NCBI GenBank assembly: GCA_035493475.1
Contig: DATJIF010000112.1
Span: forward strand, 1-64,000
DNA: 64,000 nucleotides
Source: Actinospica sp035493475
GTDB taxonomy: Bacteria; Actinomycetota; Actinomycetes; Streptomycetales; Catenulisporaceae
Direction of reading: 5' to 3'
Position 1 is the first letter of the stretch, and every line of letters begins with the position of its first letter. The translations under genes and the position numbers were made by a program. The notes under the pieces are model-generated. The model was not told where the DNA came from, ran no database searches, and saw only the letters and a list, made by a program, of their open reading frames with translations. Below, one piece after another: positions 9,064 to 17,035 of this stretch.

Positions 9064-9317
9064 GATTGGGGCAAATCTGCCATCTGACCTGCAGGAAGCC
9101 CGTGAAGTCGCGGTTAGCCAACGTTATGCATGCACCGTCGGCGGCATGTTTCCTGCAAAAATGCAGCTCAGGAGCTATATGCGATGCGCATGGCGCACGG
9201 TTTGAGGCAGGGCAACGCCGACACGCGAAGCGCCGTCGTGCATCATTAGGGGCTAAAAAGCAGCAGGTCAGAGCTAGATCTACACTTAGAGTGACAAGAT
9301 GACCATTCCCCATATCC

Positions 9318-9337
9318 TGCATAATCTCTCTTATGCA
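9318..9337. promoter_or_regulatory. Inverted repeat TGCATAA-N6-TTATGCA, operator-like
   Basis: Perfect seven-base arms separated by TCTCTC, in the low-GC part of the region, about 170 bases before the HisKA mini-gene. The core CATAA-N6-TTATG also occurs at 39174-39189 upstream of an SDR gene, suggesting a shared DNA-binding protein. Confidence 0.4.
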
Positions 9338-9509
9338 TCATGAGGGAGACGTGGGTGGGAAGGGGTATCGCAAGGGTCTTCACGGGGGCGCGCGACGGGT
9401 GCGAGATTCACGGCGCAGTCCCCCGCGGTCGCTTCGCTTTCTCGGCGTGCAACCGACGAGATTCGTCATTCGGCTGGCTGGGTCGGCTGCGGCGAATTAG
9501 CCTGGTCGG

Positions 9510-9830
9510 GTGGAGGGTGATGATCGGTGGGGCGAGGCCGGCGGGACCGGCCTGGCCGCCAATGCGACACAGGCGCGGGCTGCGCGGGCCTTGGTGGAGG
9601 CTCTCAGCCCGCTGGACGCGCGCACGGCTGCATTGTTGCGTGCCCTGGCACATCAGCTGCGTAATCCGTTGACGGCGGCGCTGGGCTATCTGGAGCTGCT
9701 GGACGACGGTTCGCTCGGGCCGCTCACGGCGGAGCAGCAGCGGGTGCTGAAGGTCGTGGCCGACGGGATGTTCCGGCTGGCCGAGCTGGTCGAGGAGTTG
9801 GAGCCCGGGGCTTCGGCGGGTCGGGGGTGA
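9510..9830 (+). CDS. HisKA-domain-only mini-protein
   Basis: A 106-residue protein with a histidine-kinase dimerisation and phosphoacceptor helix pair, LAHQLRNPLTAALGYLELL with His48 as the acceptor, then EQQRVLKVVADGMFRLAELVEEL as the second helix. There is no ATPase domain, sensor or membrane segment; the frame stops seven bases before the response regulator. In the kinase family HisKA is normally followed by HATPase_c, so this could be a phosphotransfer intermediate, an inhibitor that dimerises with kinases, or a cleanly truncated kinase. GTG start; the preceding GGTCGG is a weak ribosome site. It is almost certainly cotranscribed with the regulator at 9838. Confidence 0.7.
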   Translation: MEGDDRWGEAGGTGLAANATQARAARALVEALSPLDARTAALLRALAHQLRNPLTAALGYLELLDDGSLGPLTAEQQRVLKVVADGMFRLAELVEELEPGASAGRG

Positions 9831-9837
9831 CGTTCAC

Positions 9838-10560
9838 ATGGACACGGCGGAACCGCGGCGGCGCGCCGCGGTGGTGATCGAGGACGCTCCGGACATCTGT
9901 CTGCTGGTGTGCGACACGCTGCGGCAGGCGGGGTTCGAGGCGACCGGGGCCGGGACCGGTGCGCGGGGCTTGGAGCTGGCCAAGCAGCTCTCCCCCGACC
10001 TGGTGACCTTGGACCTGACGTTGCCGGACATCGACGGTATCGAGGTGTGCCGGCAGTTGCGGGTGGTCTCGAACGCGTACGTGATCGTGTTGAGCGCGCG
10101 GGACGAGGAGACGGACCGGTTGATCGGGCTCGAGGTGGGTGCGGACGACTACATGGTCAAGCCGTTCTCGCCGCGTGAGCTGCGGGCGCGGGTCGGTGCG
10201 ATGTTCCGGCGGCCGCGGCTGGAGGATCCGGGTGCGGAGGAGCGTTCGGAGTCGGTGTTGCGCACGGGCGGGCTGCGGGTGGATCAGGAGAGCCGCGAGG
10301 TGACGCTGGACGGGGTGGCGGTGGCGCTCACCCGGACGGAGTTCGACCTGCTGGCGGCGTTGATGAGCAGTCCGCACCGGGTGTGGGAGCGGGACACGTT
10401 GGCGCGTCGGGTGCAGCATACGGACTGGCCCGGGGACGATCACGTGATCGATGTGCACGTGGCGAATCTGCGGCACAAGCTGGGTGACACCGGTCGGCGC
10501 AGTCGGTGGGTGACGACGGTGCGCGGGGTGGGTTACCGGTTCGGCGGCGGCGGGGAGTGA
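9838..10560 (+). CDS. OmpR/PhoB-family response regulator
   Basis: A 240-residue two-domain transcription factor. The receiver domain (10-125) has the acidic pair Glu15-Asp16, phosphoacceptor Asp59 in TLDLTLPD, and the conserved lysine in DDYMVKPFS. The winged-helix DNA-binding domain (about 140-240) has LTRTEFDLLAALM, VIDVHVANLRHKLG and TVRGVGYRF. It follows a kinase-like fragment lacking an ATPase domain, so its phosphate donor must come from elsewhere, perhaps the kinases at 13603 or 15458. A long inverted repeat follows the stop. Confidence 0.93.
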   Translation: MDTAEPRRRAAVVIEDAPDICLLVCDTLRQAGFEATGAGTGARGLELAKQLSPDLVTLDLTLPDIDGIEVCRQLRVVSNAYVIVLSARDEETDRLIGLEVGADDYMVKPFSPRELRARVGAMFRRPRLEDPGAEERSESVLRTGGLRVDQESREVTLDGVAVALTRTEFDLLAALMSSPHRVWERDTLARRVQHTDWPGDDHVIDVHVANLRHKLGDTGRRSRWVTTVRGVGYRFGGGGE

Positions 10561-10566
10561 GCGTGC

Positions 10567-10613
10567 CGCGTTCCGGGTCGGCCGCCCTGCCCGTGCGGCG
10601 GGCCCGGAACGCG
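10567..10613. terminator. Bidirectional terminator-like inverted repeat
   Basis: CGCGTTCCGGG (10567-10577) pairs perfectly with CCCGGAACGCG (10603-10613), and the interior contains a further GCCGC/GCGGC stem. It sits in the 64-base gap between the converging regulator (stop 10560) and glycosyltransferase (stop 10625). It has no U tract, as is usual in actinomycetes. Confidence 0.6.
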
Positions 10614-10624
10614 TTCGGTGTCGG

Positions 10625-11524
10625 TCAGGGGGTCTCGGCGGGTCCTTCGAGGGCGGGGACGGTGTCGAGGGCGCGGTCGCGGTGTTCGTGGTTCGTGCGG
10701 CGTTCGCGGACGATGGCCTTGAGGACGCGTTGGCCGTCGCGGAAGGTGCGCAGGTTGCTCTCGCCGGTGCGGCGGACGCGTTCGTAGGAGGCGACCTCGG
10801 CGATGGCGAGGTGGGCGGTGGCGGCGTGCGCGGCGAGCAGGGTCTCTATCTCGAAGCCGTCGCCGAAGGCTGGTTCGGCCTCGGCGATCGGGGCGAGGGC
10901 GAGGGCGTCGACGCAGCGGGTCCAGAAGGCGTTGTAGCCGTAGCAGAGGTCGCTGAAGCGGGTGTGGTAGACGCGGTTCATCAGGAAGACGAGGGCGGCG
11001 TTGCCGGTGCGTCGCAGCAGGGTGAGGTCGGCGCTGCCGCCGCCGGGCAGGACGCGGCTGCCCTTGGCGTAGTCGGCGCCGTCGACGAGGGCGGCGACGA
11101 AGTCCTTGATCTCGGCGGGGTCGGCGGATCCGTCGGCGTCGAGGGTGATGACGACGTCGCCGGTGCAGGCGAGGATGCCGCAGGCGAGGGCGTTGCCCTT
11201 GCCGTGTCCGGTCTGGTGCAGGACGGTGATGCCGGGTCGGGCGCGGCGGGCGGTGCGGACGGTGTCGTCGGTGGAGTCGCCGTCGACGAGGATGACCTCG
11301 TGCAGGCCTGCGGGGAGTTCGGCGAGCAGGGGCGGGAGGTTGGCGGCCTCGTTGCGGGCGGGGATGACGACGCTGACCCGGGGTGAGTCGAGGGGCAGCG
11401 GGCGGGGTGCGCCGGGGTCGTCGCGGTGGGCCCGCCGGGTGCGTGCGTGGCGCGGGGCCGTCGTCGGGGACGGCGCGAACACGGGGGTTGCCGCGGTGAC
11501 CGTCACGGTGCGTCGCATATACAT
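10625..11524 (-). CDS. Glycosyltransferase family 2 (soluble, dolichyl-phosphate-mannose-synthase-like)
   Basis: A 299-residue GT2. After a basic, Pro/Thr-rich N-terminal tail of about 48 residues comes the nucleotide-sugar fold: VSVVIPARNEA, VILVDGDSTDD, GHGKGNAL, and the metal-binding ITLDADGSADP (DXD-type). Later come KGSRVLPGGGSADL, LCYGYNAFW and DGFEIETLL. Such enzymes transfer hexoses to polyprenyl phosphates or small acceptors. There are no membrane helices. ATG 11524 follows GGAAGGAAAG. Neighbours are signalling genes, so its pathway cannot be read from context. Two direct repeats lie upstream in the presumed promoter. Confidence 0.85.
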   Translation of the reverse strand: MYMRRTVTVTAATPVFAPSPTTAPRHARTRRAHRDDPGAPRPLPLDSPRVSVVIPARNEAANLPPLLAELPAGLHEVILVDGDSTDDTVRTARRARPGITVLHQTGHGKGNALACGILACTGDVVITLDADGSADPAEIKDFVAALVDGADYAKGSRVLPGGGSADLTLLRRTGNAALVFLMNRVYHTRFSDLCYGYNAFWTRCVDALALAPIAEAEPAFGDGFEIETLLAAHAATAHLAIAEVASYERVRRTGESNLRTFRDGQRVLKAIVRERRTNHEHRDRALDTVPALEGPAETP

Positions 11525-11557
11525 GGATTGCTTTCCTTCCCGCCCGTCGGCAGCTCG

Positions 11558-11593
11558 CTGAGCCTTTTACTCTTGGTTCACTGAGCCTTTACT
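11558..11593. repeat. Direct repeat pair upstream of GT2 gene
   Basis: CTGAGCCTTTTACT (11558-11571) and CTGAGCCTTTACT (11581-11593) repeat with a 23-base period, about two helical turns, 34-70 bases before the GT2 start. This spacing suits a regulator dimer bound to direct repeats. Confidence 0.4.
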
Positions 11594-11646
11594 GAGAGCT
11601 TGTGTTCCGAAGTTTCAGCGGCTTTCAAGCGTTGATCAGGGTTTGC

Positions 11647-12057
11647 TCAATCCGGTGGCGTCCGGCCGAGGCTGTCGCCGTCGAACAGGCGGCGCAGGGC
11701 GGCGGCGACGGCGTCGGCCTCGGCGCGTACGACGGCGAGTTGGGCGGGGGCGGCGGGCAGGCCGACGCGAAGGGTGGTCTCGAGCGTGGAGAGCAGGGCG
11801 GGCAGCCGGCGGGCGCCGAGCATGGCGCTGGCGGCGCGCAGATCGAACATGACGCGGGTGGCCTCGGCGGCGTCGGCGGCGGCCACGGCGTGTTCGATGC
11901 GGTCGAGCCGTTCGGGGAGCAGTTGGAGGAAGGCTCGGATGTAGCGGCGCAGCGACCGCTCCCCCACGTCCTCGCGGACTCGGGCCAGCTGGGCACGGCT
12001 GACGGGCTCGAGTTCGGGGTCGGGCTGGCGTCTCGGTCGGCGCGCGGGTCCGGTCAT
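11647..12057 (-). CDS. Degenerate Hpt-domain protein lacking the phosphoacceptor histidine
   Basis: A 136-residue, all-helical protein. The segment MFDLRAASAMLGARRLPALL aligns with the Hpt core (A-H-x-L-K-G-x-x-x-x-L-G-A), but the histidine position is Phe71, the lysine is Arg and the glycine is Ala. The preceding helix LRRYIRAFLQLLPERLDRIE is the usual first Hpt helix. Hpt proteins normally carry phosphate between receiver domains; this one cannot, so it may act as a receiver-binding antagonist or scaffold. ATG 12057 has AAAGAG as ribosome site. It is divergent from the gene at 12198 and lies among several receiver-domain genes. Confidence 0.65.
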   Translation of the reverse strand: MTGPARRPRRQPDPELEPVSRAQLARVREDVGERSLRRYIRAFLQLLPERLDRIEHAVAAADAAEATRVMFDLRAASAMLGARRLPALLSTLETTLRVGLPAAPAQLAVVRAEADAVAAALRRLFDGDSLGRTPPD

Positions 12058-12197
12058 GGCGCACGCTCTTTCGGTTAGCGGGTGCCTCCAGGGTCGGGCG
12101 GCTGTGCGAAGAGGAGGTCTGGGCCGCATCATCTTCTGCTCAAGAAGCGGGGGGATGTCATCCTGGGTACCTCCGGGCATTGGGAAGGCTCTCCGCC

Positions 12198-13520
12198 ATG
12201 GCGCGCTGGGAATGCTGGAACGCGTGGACCCTCGCCGAGCTGCCGCGGCTGAACCGCGCGGTGCTGGCGGGGTCGGCGACGCCCGGGCAGCTCGGCGCGG
12301 AGCTGTCCCGGGCGGTGCTGGAGCAGCTCCCCCGGCCTGAGGATTTCGACGCGGTGCAGGCCCGGCGGGTGCTGGTGCTGCTGGGGTTGGCGGGGGCGTC
12401 GGTGGCGCGGCACCACCAGGAGGCGGACGTGGCGCGCAAGGCGCGGCCGGAGGAGTCGTTCGGGCGGCTGCGGGTGGGGCCGGATGCCGACGCGTTCTCG
12501 GATTACTTCACCCGTTTGGCCTACATGACGGGGGCGGGCCATCCGGAGCGGGACAGTTACGCGTCGCTGGTGCGGTGGAACGCGCCGACGACGGTGGTGG
12601 AGCGGGACGGGGTGGTGCTCGCGGAGCTGCCGGGCGTGTTCCCTGATCCGCGGATCCGGACGTACACCGATGATCCGGGCGAGGTGGCGTTCTTCGAGCT
12701 GCTGAAGAAGTCGGAGGCGTTGGAGGCGGCGGTGAACCGGGCGCTGGATCCGGTGGCGGACGGGGCGGTGGATCCGCTGGGGCCGGAGGGGACGGCGCGG
12801 GCGTTGGACGCGACGCGGCTGATGTACGCGCTGATCAGGTTCAACCGGGATTTCGCGGAGCGCGGTCCGGAGCGGGGCGGGCTGCGCACGGAGCACTTCA
12901 TGGACGTGTTCCGGCAGTTCGCGGTGCACTGGCGGGTCGGGGACGTGCCGCCGACCGGTGCGCAGGATCCGGAGTTCCTGCGCCGGGACTTCCTGCTCGG
13001 CATCGACTTCCCGGACTACGGCCGGCATGTGCGGCGGGTGTTCCCCGGGCTGCTGGCCGGGGAGCGGGAGGTGTTGGAGCGGGACATGCTGCGTGAGCCT
13101 CTCCCCCGCACCGTGCTGCGTGCGCTCGGCACGGACGCGGAGGGGCTGGACCGGCTGACGGGTGATCAGATCCGGGGGCTGCTCGCGCGGGCTCCGGCGC
13201 TGGCGGCGTGGTACCTGCTGCTGTCGGCGAACGCGGTGTTCGGCGGCGTGCACCTGCGGCTGACGGAGAAGTACCTGTTCAAGCCGCAGCGGGTGCGGGA
13301 CGCGGCGGGGATCGGCGACCGGGAGCTGGTGTCGAACCGGCGCGGCACGACGGGGATGGAGGAGCCGCTTCTGGTGCGGTTGGCGCGGGCGCGGCGGGAG
13401 CATCCGCTGCGGGCGGTGGGGCGGGTGCCGGAGCGGGAGGTGGCGGCGTTCTGCGGTTTTCTGCCGGACGCGTCGGGTGAGCTGCGACTTCCCACGGTGC
13501 GGTTCGCGGGTGAAGGCTGA
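12198..13520 (+). CDS. Uncharacterised enzyme, possibly IDO/PrnB (haem-dioxygenase) superfamily
   Basis: A 440-residue, mainly helical soluble protein with no membrane segments. I do not firmly recognise it. The C-terminal part has GVHLRLTEKYLFKP and, about 25 residues on, NRRGTTGMEEPLLVRL. Indoleamine dioxygenase and PrnB-type proteins have a proximal haem His followed by a GTTG-like loop, and the HLRLTEKY segment recalls the PrnB family, so a haem-dependent oxygenase fold is a reasonable but unproven guess. DYFTRLAYMTGAGHP and FMDVFRQFAVHWRVG are other notable blocks. ATG 12198 with GGGAAGG was chosen over TTG 12180. It sits between signalling genes. Confidence 0.6.
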   Translation: MARWECWNAWTLAELPRLNRAVLAGSATPGQLGAELSRAVLEQLPRPEDFDAVQARRVLVLLGLAGASVARHHQEADVARKARPEESFGRLRVGPDADAFSDYFTRLAYMTGAGHPERDSYASLVRWNAPTTVVERDGVVLAELPGVFPDPRIRTYTDDPGEVAFFELLKKSEALEAAVNRALDPVADGAVDPLGPEGTARALDATRLMYALIRFNRDFAERGPERGGLRTEHFMDVFRQFAVHWRVGDVPPTGAQDPEFLRRDFLLGIDFPDYGRHVRRVFPGLLAGEREVLERDMLREPLPRTVLRALGTDAEGLDRLTGDQIRGLLARAPALAAWYLLLSANAVFGGVHLRLTEKYLFKPQRVRDAAGIGDRELVSNRRGTTGMEEPLLVRLARARREHPLRAVGRVPEREVAAFCGFLPDASGELRLPTVRFAGEG

Positions 13521-13535
13521 TTTCGGTATTGAGGT

Positions 13536-13557
13536 TGCCGCGGCGCGTTCCGCGGCA
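13536..13557. terminator. Hairpin after the 12198 gene
   Basis: TGCCGCGG and CCGCGGCA are perfect eight-base arms around CGCGTT, 16 bases after the stop codon. There is no T tract, but the position suits an intrinsic terminator or RNA 3' end. Confidence 0.4.
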
Positions 13558-13602
13558 GAGCATGGAAGGGTCCGTCATCTCCTGTGATGATGCGAGGCAG
13601 CC

Positions 13603-15024
13603 ATGCGCCAGCGTCCCGGCTTCAGGGGAACAGCGGCCGGCCTTCGCTCGGCGCTGACTCCGACAGCGCTCATCGTGGCCGCCGTCGTCGTGGTGTGCCT
13701 GCTGGACCTGGGTCTGGCGCTGAGCGCGGACGAGGACGGGCCGGGGCGGTCGCCGCTGCTGGCGCTGCCGCCGGTGGTGGAGGCGCTGCTGCTGGGGCTC
13801 ATCAGCCTGCTCGCGCTGGTGGGGGCGGCGCGTAGCCGGACGGCGCTGATCCGGGCGCAGACGGCGCGGGTGCGGGCGGACGAGGACGCGAAGCGGCTGC
13901 TGCAGGTGATCGACAACTCGTCCGCGGTGATCTACATGCGTGACCGGGAGGGCCGGTACCTGCTGGTGAACCGGCGGTACGAGGAGTTGTTCGGGGTCCG
14001 GCGCGAGGAGATCGTCGGGATGACGGACTTCGACCTGTTCCCGCCGGAGGTGGCGGCGGATTTCCGGGCGAACGACCTGAAGGCGCTGGCGTGCGGGGCG
14101 GCGATCCAGGCGGAGGAGAGCGCGCCGCATCCGGAGGGGCCGCGCACGTACATCACGGTGAAGTACCCGATCACGGACACGGCCGGCCGGCATTACGCGG
14201 TGTGCGGGATCTCGACGGACATCACGCCGCTCAAGCGGGCCGAGGAGGAGGCGCGGCTGCTGAACGCGAGCCTGGAGTCGCGGGTGCGGGAGCGTACCGC
14301 GGAGTTGGAGGCGTCCACGCGGGAGTTGGACGCGTTCGCGTATTCGGTGTCGCACGACCTGCGGGCGCCGTTGCGGGCGGCGGCGGGCTTCAGTGAGCTG
14401 CTGTTGGAGGATTTCGGCGGGGCCTTGGACGCGACCGGCCGGGACTATCTGGCGCGGATCGTGGCGGCGACGTCCCGGATGAGCCGGTTGATCGACGATT
14501 TGTTGACGTTGTCGCGGGCGACGCGGGCGGAGTTGTGCTGGCGGCCGGTGGATCTGACGGCGATCGCGCAGCGGATCCTGGCGGACCTGCGCGCGGCCGA
14601 CCCCGAGCCGGACCGGCCGATGGAGTTGATCGTCGAGGACGGGCTGCGGGCCACCGGGGACTCGGCGCTGCTGGAGCTCGCGTTGCAGAACCTGCTGGCG
14701 AACGCGTGGAAGTTCACGGCGAAGCAGGACAAGGCGCTGATCCACGTGGGTAGCGAGAAGCTGTCGGACGGGTCGTGCGTGTTCTTTGTGCGGGACACCG
14801 GCGCCGGGTTCGACATGCGGTACGCGGAGAAGCTGTTCGTGCCGTTCCAGCGGCTGCACTCGCGGGACGACTACGCGGGCAGCGGTATCGGGCTCGCGAT
14901 CGTGGGGCGGATCATCACCCGGCACGGCGGGCGCATCTGGGCCGATGGCAACCCCGAGCATGGCGCGGTGTTCCGGTTCGTGCTGCCGGACCGTCCTCCC
15001 CCGGTGCGGGAGGTGGGGCCGTGA
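13603..15024 (+). CDS. PAS-domain sensor histidine kinase
   Basis: A 473-residue kinase. Two membrane helices (about 21-41 and 57-75) flank a short extracellular loop, so sensing is probably by the cytoplasmic PAS domain (95-215: VIDNSSAVIYMRDREG, GMTDFDLFP, CGISTDITPLKRAEEE). A coiled linker leads to HisKA (SVSHDLRAPLRAA, His251) and HATPase_c (LQNLLANAWKFTA, DTGAGFDM, GSGIGLAIVGRI). The layout resembles phytochrome-type light or redox kinases without the GAF/PHY part. The stop overlaps the start of the next regulator by TGATG, so the two are a coupled kinase-regulator pair. Confidence 0.92.
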   Translation: MRQRPGFRGTAAGLRSALTPTALIVAAVVVVCLLDLGLALSADEDGPGRSPLLALPPVVEALLLGLISLLALVGAARSRTALIRAQTARVRADEDAKRLLQVIDNSSAVIYMRDREGRYLLVNRRYEELFGVRREEIVGMTDFDLFPPEVAADFRANDLKALACGAAIQAEESAPHPEGPRTYITVKYPITDTAGRHYAVCGISTDITPLKRAEEEARLLNASLESRVRERTAELEASTRELDAFAYSVSHDLRAPLRAAAGFSELLLEDFGGALDATGRDYLARIVAATSRMSRLIDDLLTLSRATRAELCWRPVDLTAIAQRILADLRAADPEPDRPMELIVEDGLRATGDSALLELALQNLLANAWKFTAKQDKALIHVGSEKLSDGSCVFFVRDTGAGFDMRYAEKLFVPFQRLHSRDDYAGSGIGLAIVGRIITRHGGRIWADGNPEHGAVFRFVLPDRPPPVREVGP

Positions 15025-15461
15025 TGAACGAGGCGCCGATCCTGCTGGCCGAGGACAATCCGGACGACGTGCTGCTGACGCGGCGCGCGTTCAGCAAGAA
15101 CGGGTTCGAGAATCCGATCATCGCGGTCGCGGACGGGGAGGCGTGCCTGGACGCGCTGCTGCCCGCGCACGGCCCGGCGGTGCACCCGGCGCTGGTGCTG
15201 TTGGACATCAACCTGCCGAAGATCGGCGGCCTGGAGGTGCTGCACCGGCTGCGCGCCGACCCGCGCACCCGCACCGTGCCGGTCGTCATCCTGACCACGT
15301 CGCGGGAGCAGCGGGACGTGCTGGAGGGCTACCGGCTGGGGGCGAACAGCTACGTGTGCAAACCCGTCTCGTTCACCACGTTCGTCGCCGTCGTGCGCAC
15401 CCTGGCGACGTACTGGCTGCGGGTGAACGAGCCCCGGCCGCTCCCGGGCGCCGCGCCGTGA
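15024..15461 (+). CDS. Stand-alone receiver (CheY/Rcp1-like) response regulator
   Basis: A 145-residue single receiver domain: acidic cluster AEDNPDD, phosphoacceptor Asp61 in LLDINLPKIGG, Thr in ILTTSREQRD, and the lysine in YVCKPVSF. There is no output domain. The long insertion and the CKPV motif are typical of Rcp1-type regulators paired with phytochrome-like kinases. ATG overlaps the kinase stop; its own stop overlaps the GTG of the hybrid kinase (GTGA). It probably shuttles phosphate between the flanking kinases. Confidence 0.92.
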   Translation: MNEAPILLAEDNPDDVLLTRRAFSKNGFENPIIAVADGEACLDALLPAHGPAVHPALVLLDINLPKIGGLEVLHRLRADPRTRTVPVVILTTSREQRDVLEGYRLGANSYVCKPVSFTTFVAVVRTLATYWLRVNEPRPLPGAAP

Positions 15462-16984
15462 CCGCCGCCGGGCCGCGGGTGCGGGTGCTGATCTGCGAGG
15501 ACAGCGACGACGACGCGCTGCTGATCGCGACGAACCTGCGGCGCGGCGGCCTGGCGGTGGACTACGAGCGGGCCGAGCGGGCGCAGCAGGTGGCCGAGGC
15601 GCTGCGCGAACGCACCCCGGACCTGGTGATCAGCGACTACCACATTCCCGGGTTCGGTGCCGAGGAGGCGTTGCAGCTGCTGCGCGACAGCGGCTACGAC
15701 CTGCCGTTCATCCTGGTCAGCGGCCGGATCGGCGAGGAGCAGGCGGCGAACCTGATGCGTGCGGGCGCCCACGACTTCGTGCTGAAGGACCGGATGAGCA
15801 GGCTCGTGCCCGTGGTCGGCCGGGAACTGCAGCAGGCGCAGGAACGCCGCGACCGGCGGGCTTTGCAGCAGCAGTTGCGGCAGGCCGAGCGGCTCGACTC
15901 GCTCGGGCGGCTGGCCGGGGGTATCGCGCACGACTTCAACAACCTGCTCGCCGTCATCCTCGGCCACACCGATCTCGCGCTCGCCGACCTGCCCGAGGAC
16001 GACCCGCACCGCGAGGGCCTGACCGTCATCCGGGACCTCGCCGAACGCGGCTCGGCGCTGACCCGGCACCTGCTCGTGTTCAGCAGGCACGAGTCGGTGA
16101 ACCCGGAGACCCTGGACGCCAACGACATCGTCGCCGACACCGAGCGGGTGCTGCGCGGCGCGATCGGCGAGGACGTCGAGTTCACCACGCGGCTCGCGGA
16201 CGGGCTGTGGCCGGTGCACATCGACCGCAGCGAACTCGAACGGCTGCTGCTGAACCTCGTCGCCAACTCCCGGCGCGCCATGCCGCGCGGCGGGCGCCTG
16301 GTCATCCAGACCGCGAACGTCCCCGGCGAGCAGCCCATGGTCCGCATCAGCGTCGCCGACACCGGCACCGGCATGTCCGAGGAGATCAAGGGCCACGCGT
16401 TCGAACCCTTCTACACGACGGACGCGGCCACCGGCACCGGGCTCGGGCTCTCGACCGCGTACGGGACGGTGAAGTCGGCGGGCGGGGACATCGCGCTGTA
16501 CTCCCGGCCCGGCGGCGGCACGACCGTGCGCATCGACCTGCCCGCGCACCGCACCCCGGCCGGCCGCCCCACGCCCGACTCCCCCAGGCTCGAACCCGGG
16601 CACGGCGAGCACCTGCTCGTGGTCGAGGACGACGACGCCGTGCGCGACCTCGTCGGGCTGATGGTGCGCCGCGGCGGCTACGAGGCGGTGTGCCTGCCCA
16701 CCCCGGCCGCGGCGCTCGACGTCATCCGCCGCGAGCACGCGTCCTTCGACGCCCTGGTCACCGACATGGTGATGGCCGGGATGACGGGCCTGGAGCTCGC
16801 CCGCGTCGCCCGCACGTACATGCCCGAACTCCCGGTGCTGATCATGTCCGGGTACACCGCCGGAACCCTCCCGGACGGCGAGGCGCTGCCCGAGGGCATG
16901 GCCCTGATCCGCAAGCCGTTCACCAAGGACGCCCTGCTGCACGCCGTCGCACAGGTCCTCGGCGGCGCGCCCGACGAGGTCTGA
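15458..16984 (+). CDS. Hybrid histidine kinase REC-HisKA-HATPase-REC
   Basis: A 508-residue soluble protein. The N-terminal receiver (1-125) has Asp60 in VISDYHIPGFG and the lysine in FVLKDRMSR. HisKA follows at about 140-210 with GGIAHDFNNLLAVILGH (His157), then HATPase_c with LNLVANSRRAMP, DTGTGMSEE and GTGLGLSTAYG. A second receiver (about 385-505) has VVEDDDAVRDL, the acceptor in VTDMVMAGMTG and IRKPFTKDAL. It is NtrB-like in its kinase core. There is no membrane anchor; input is likely phosphate from the upstream regulator. Third gene of a translationally coupled trio. Confidence 0.92.
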   Translation: MTAAGPRVRVLICEDSDDDALLIATNLRRGGLAVDYERAERAQQVAEALRERTPDLVISDYHIPGFGAEEALQLLRDSGYDLPFILVSGRIGEEQAANLMRAGAHDFVLKDRMSRLVPVVGRELQQAQERRDRRALQQQLRQAERLDSLGRLAGGIAHDFNNLLAVILGHTDLALADLPEDDPHREGLTVIRDLAERGSALTRHLLVFSRHESVNPETLDANDIVADTERVLRGAIGEDVEFTTRLADGLWPVHIDRSELERLLLNLVANSRRAMPRGGRLVIQTANVPGEQPMVRISVADTGTGMSEEIKGHAFEPFYTTDAATGTGLGLSTAYGTVKSAGGDIALYSRPGGGTTVRIDLPAHRTPAGRPTPDSPRLEPGHGEHLLVVEDDDAVRDLVGLMVRRGGYEAVCLPTPAAALDVIRREHASFDALVTDMVMAGMTGLELARVARTYMPELPVLIMSGYTAGTLPDGEALPEGMALIRKPFTKDALLHAVAQVLGGAPDEV

Positions 16985-17035
16985 CGGGTCGGGTCGTTCG
17001 CGGCACCGGATCATGATTCTTGAGACAATCCTGGG

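Larger units (their letters stand above)
8637..9509. other. Long gene-poor region with ATGCAT-type repeats and small ORFs
   Basis: About 870 bases without a convincing large gene. It holds a strong hairpin (8752-8778), two short overlapping ORFs on opposite strands (8803-8970 plus, 8908-9063 minus), and from about 9000 to 9350 a visibly less GC-rich stretch. That stretch has direct repeats of GCCARCGTTATGCATG (9049-9064, 9117-9132), further ATGCAT or TGCATCAT variants near 9024, 9240 and 9334, and an inverted repeat at 9318-9337. The composition differs from the surroundings and suggests a regulatory or imported segment. Confidence 0.5.

Noticed and set aside
9056..9322. 88-codon minus-strand frame in the low-GC region
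   Set aside because: No ribosome site, many cysteines and no domain; overlaps repeats and competing frames.
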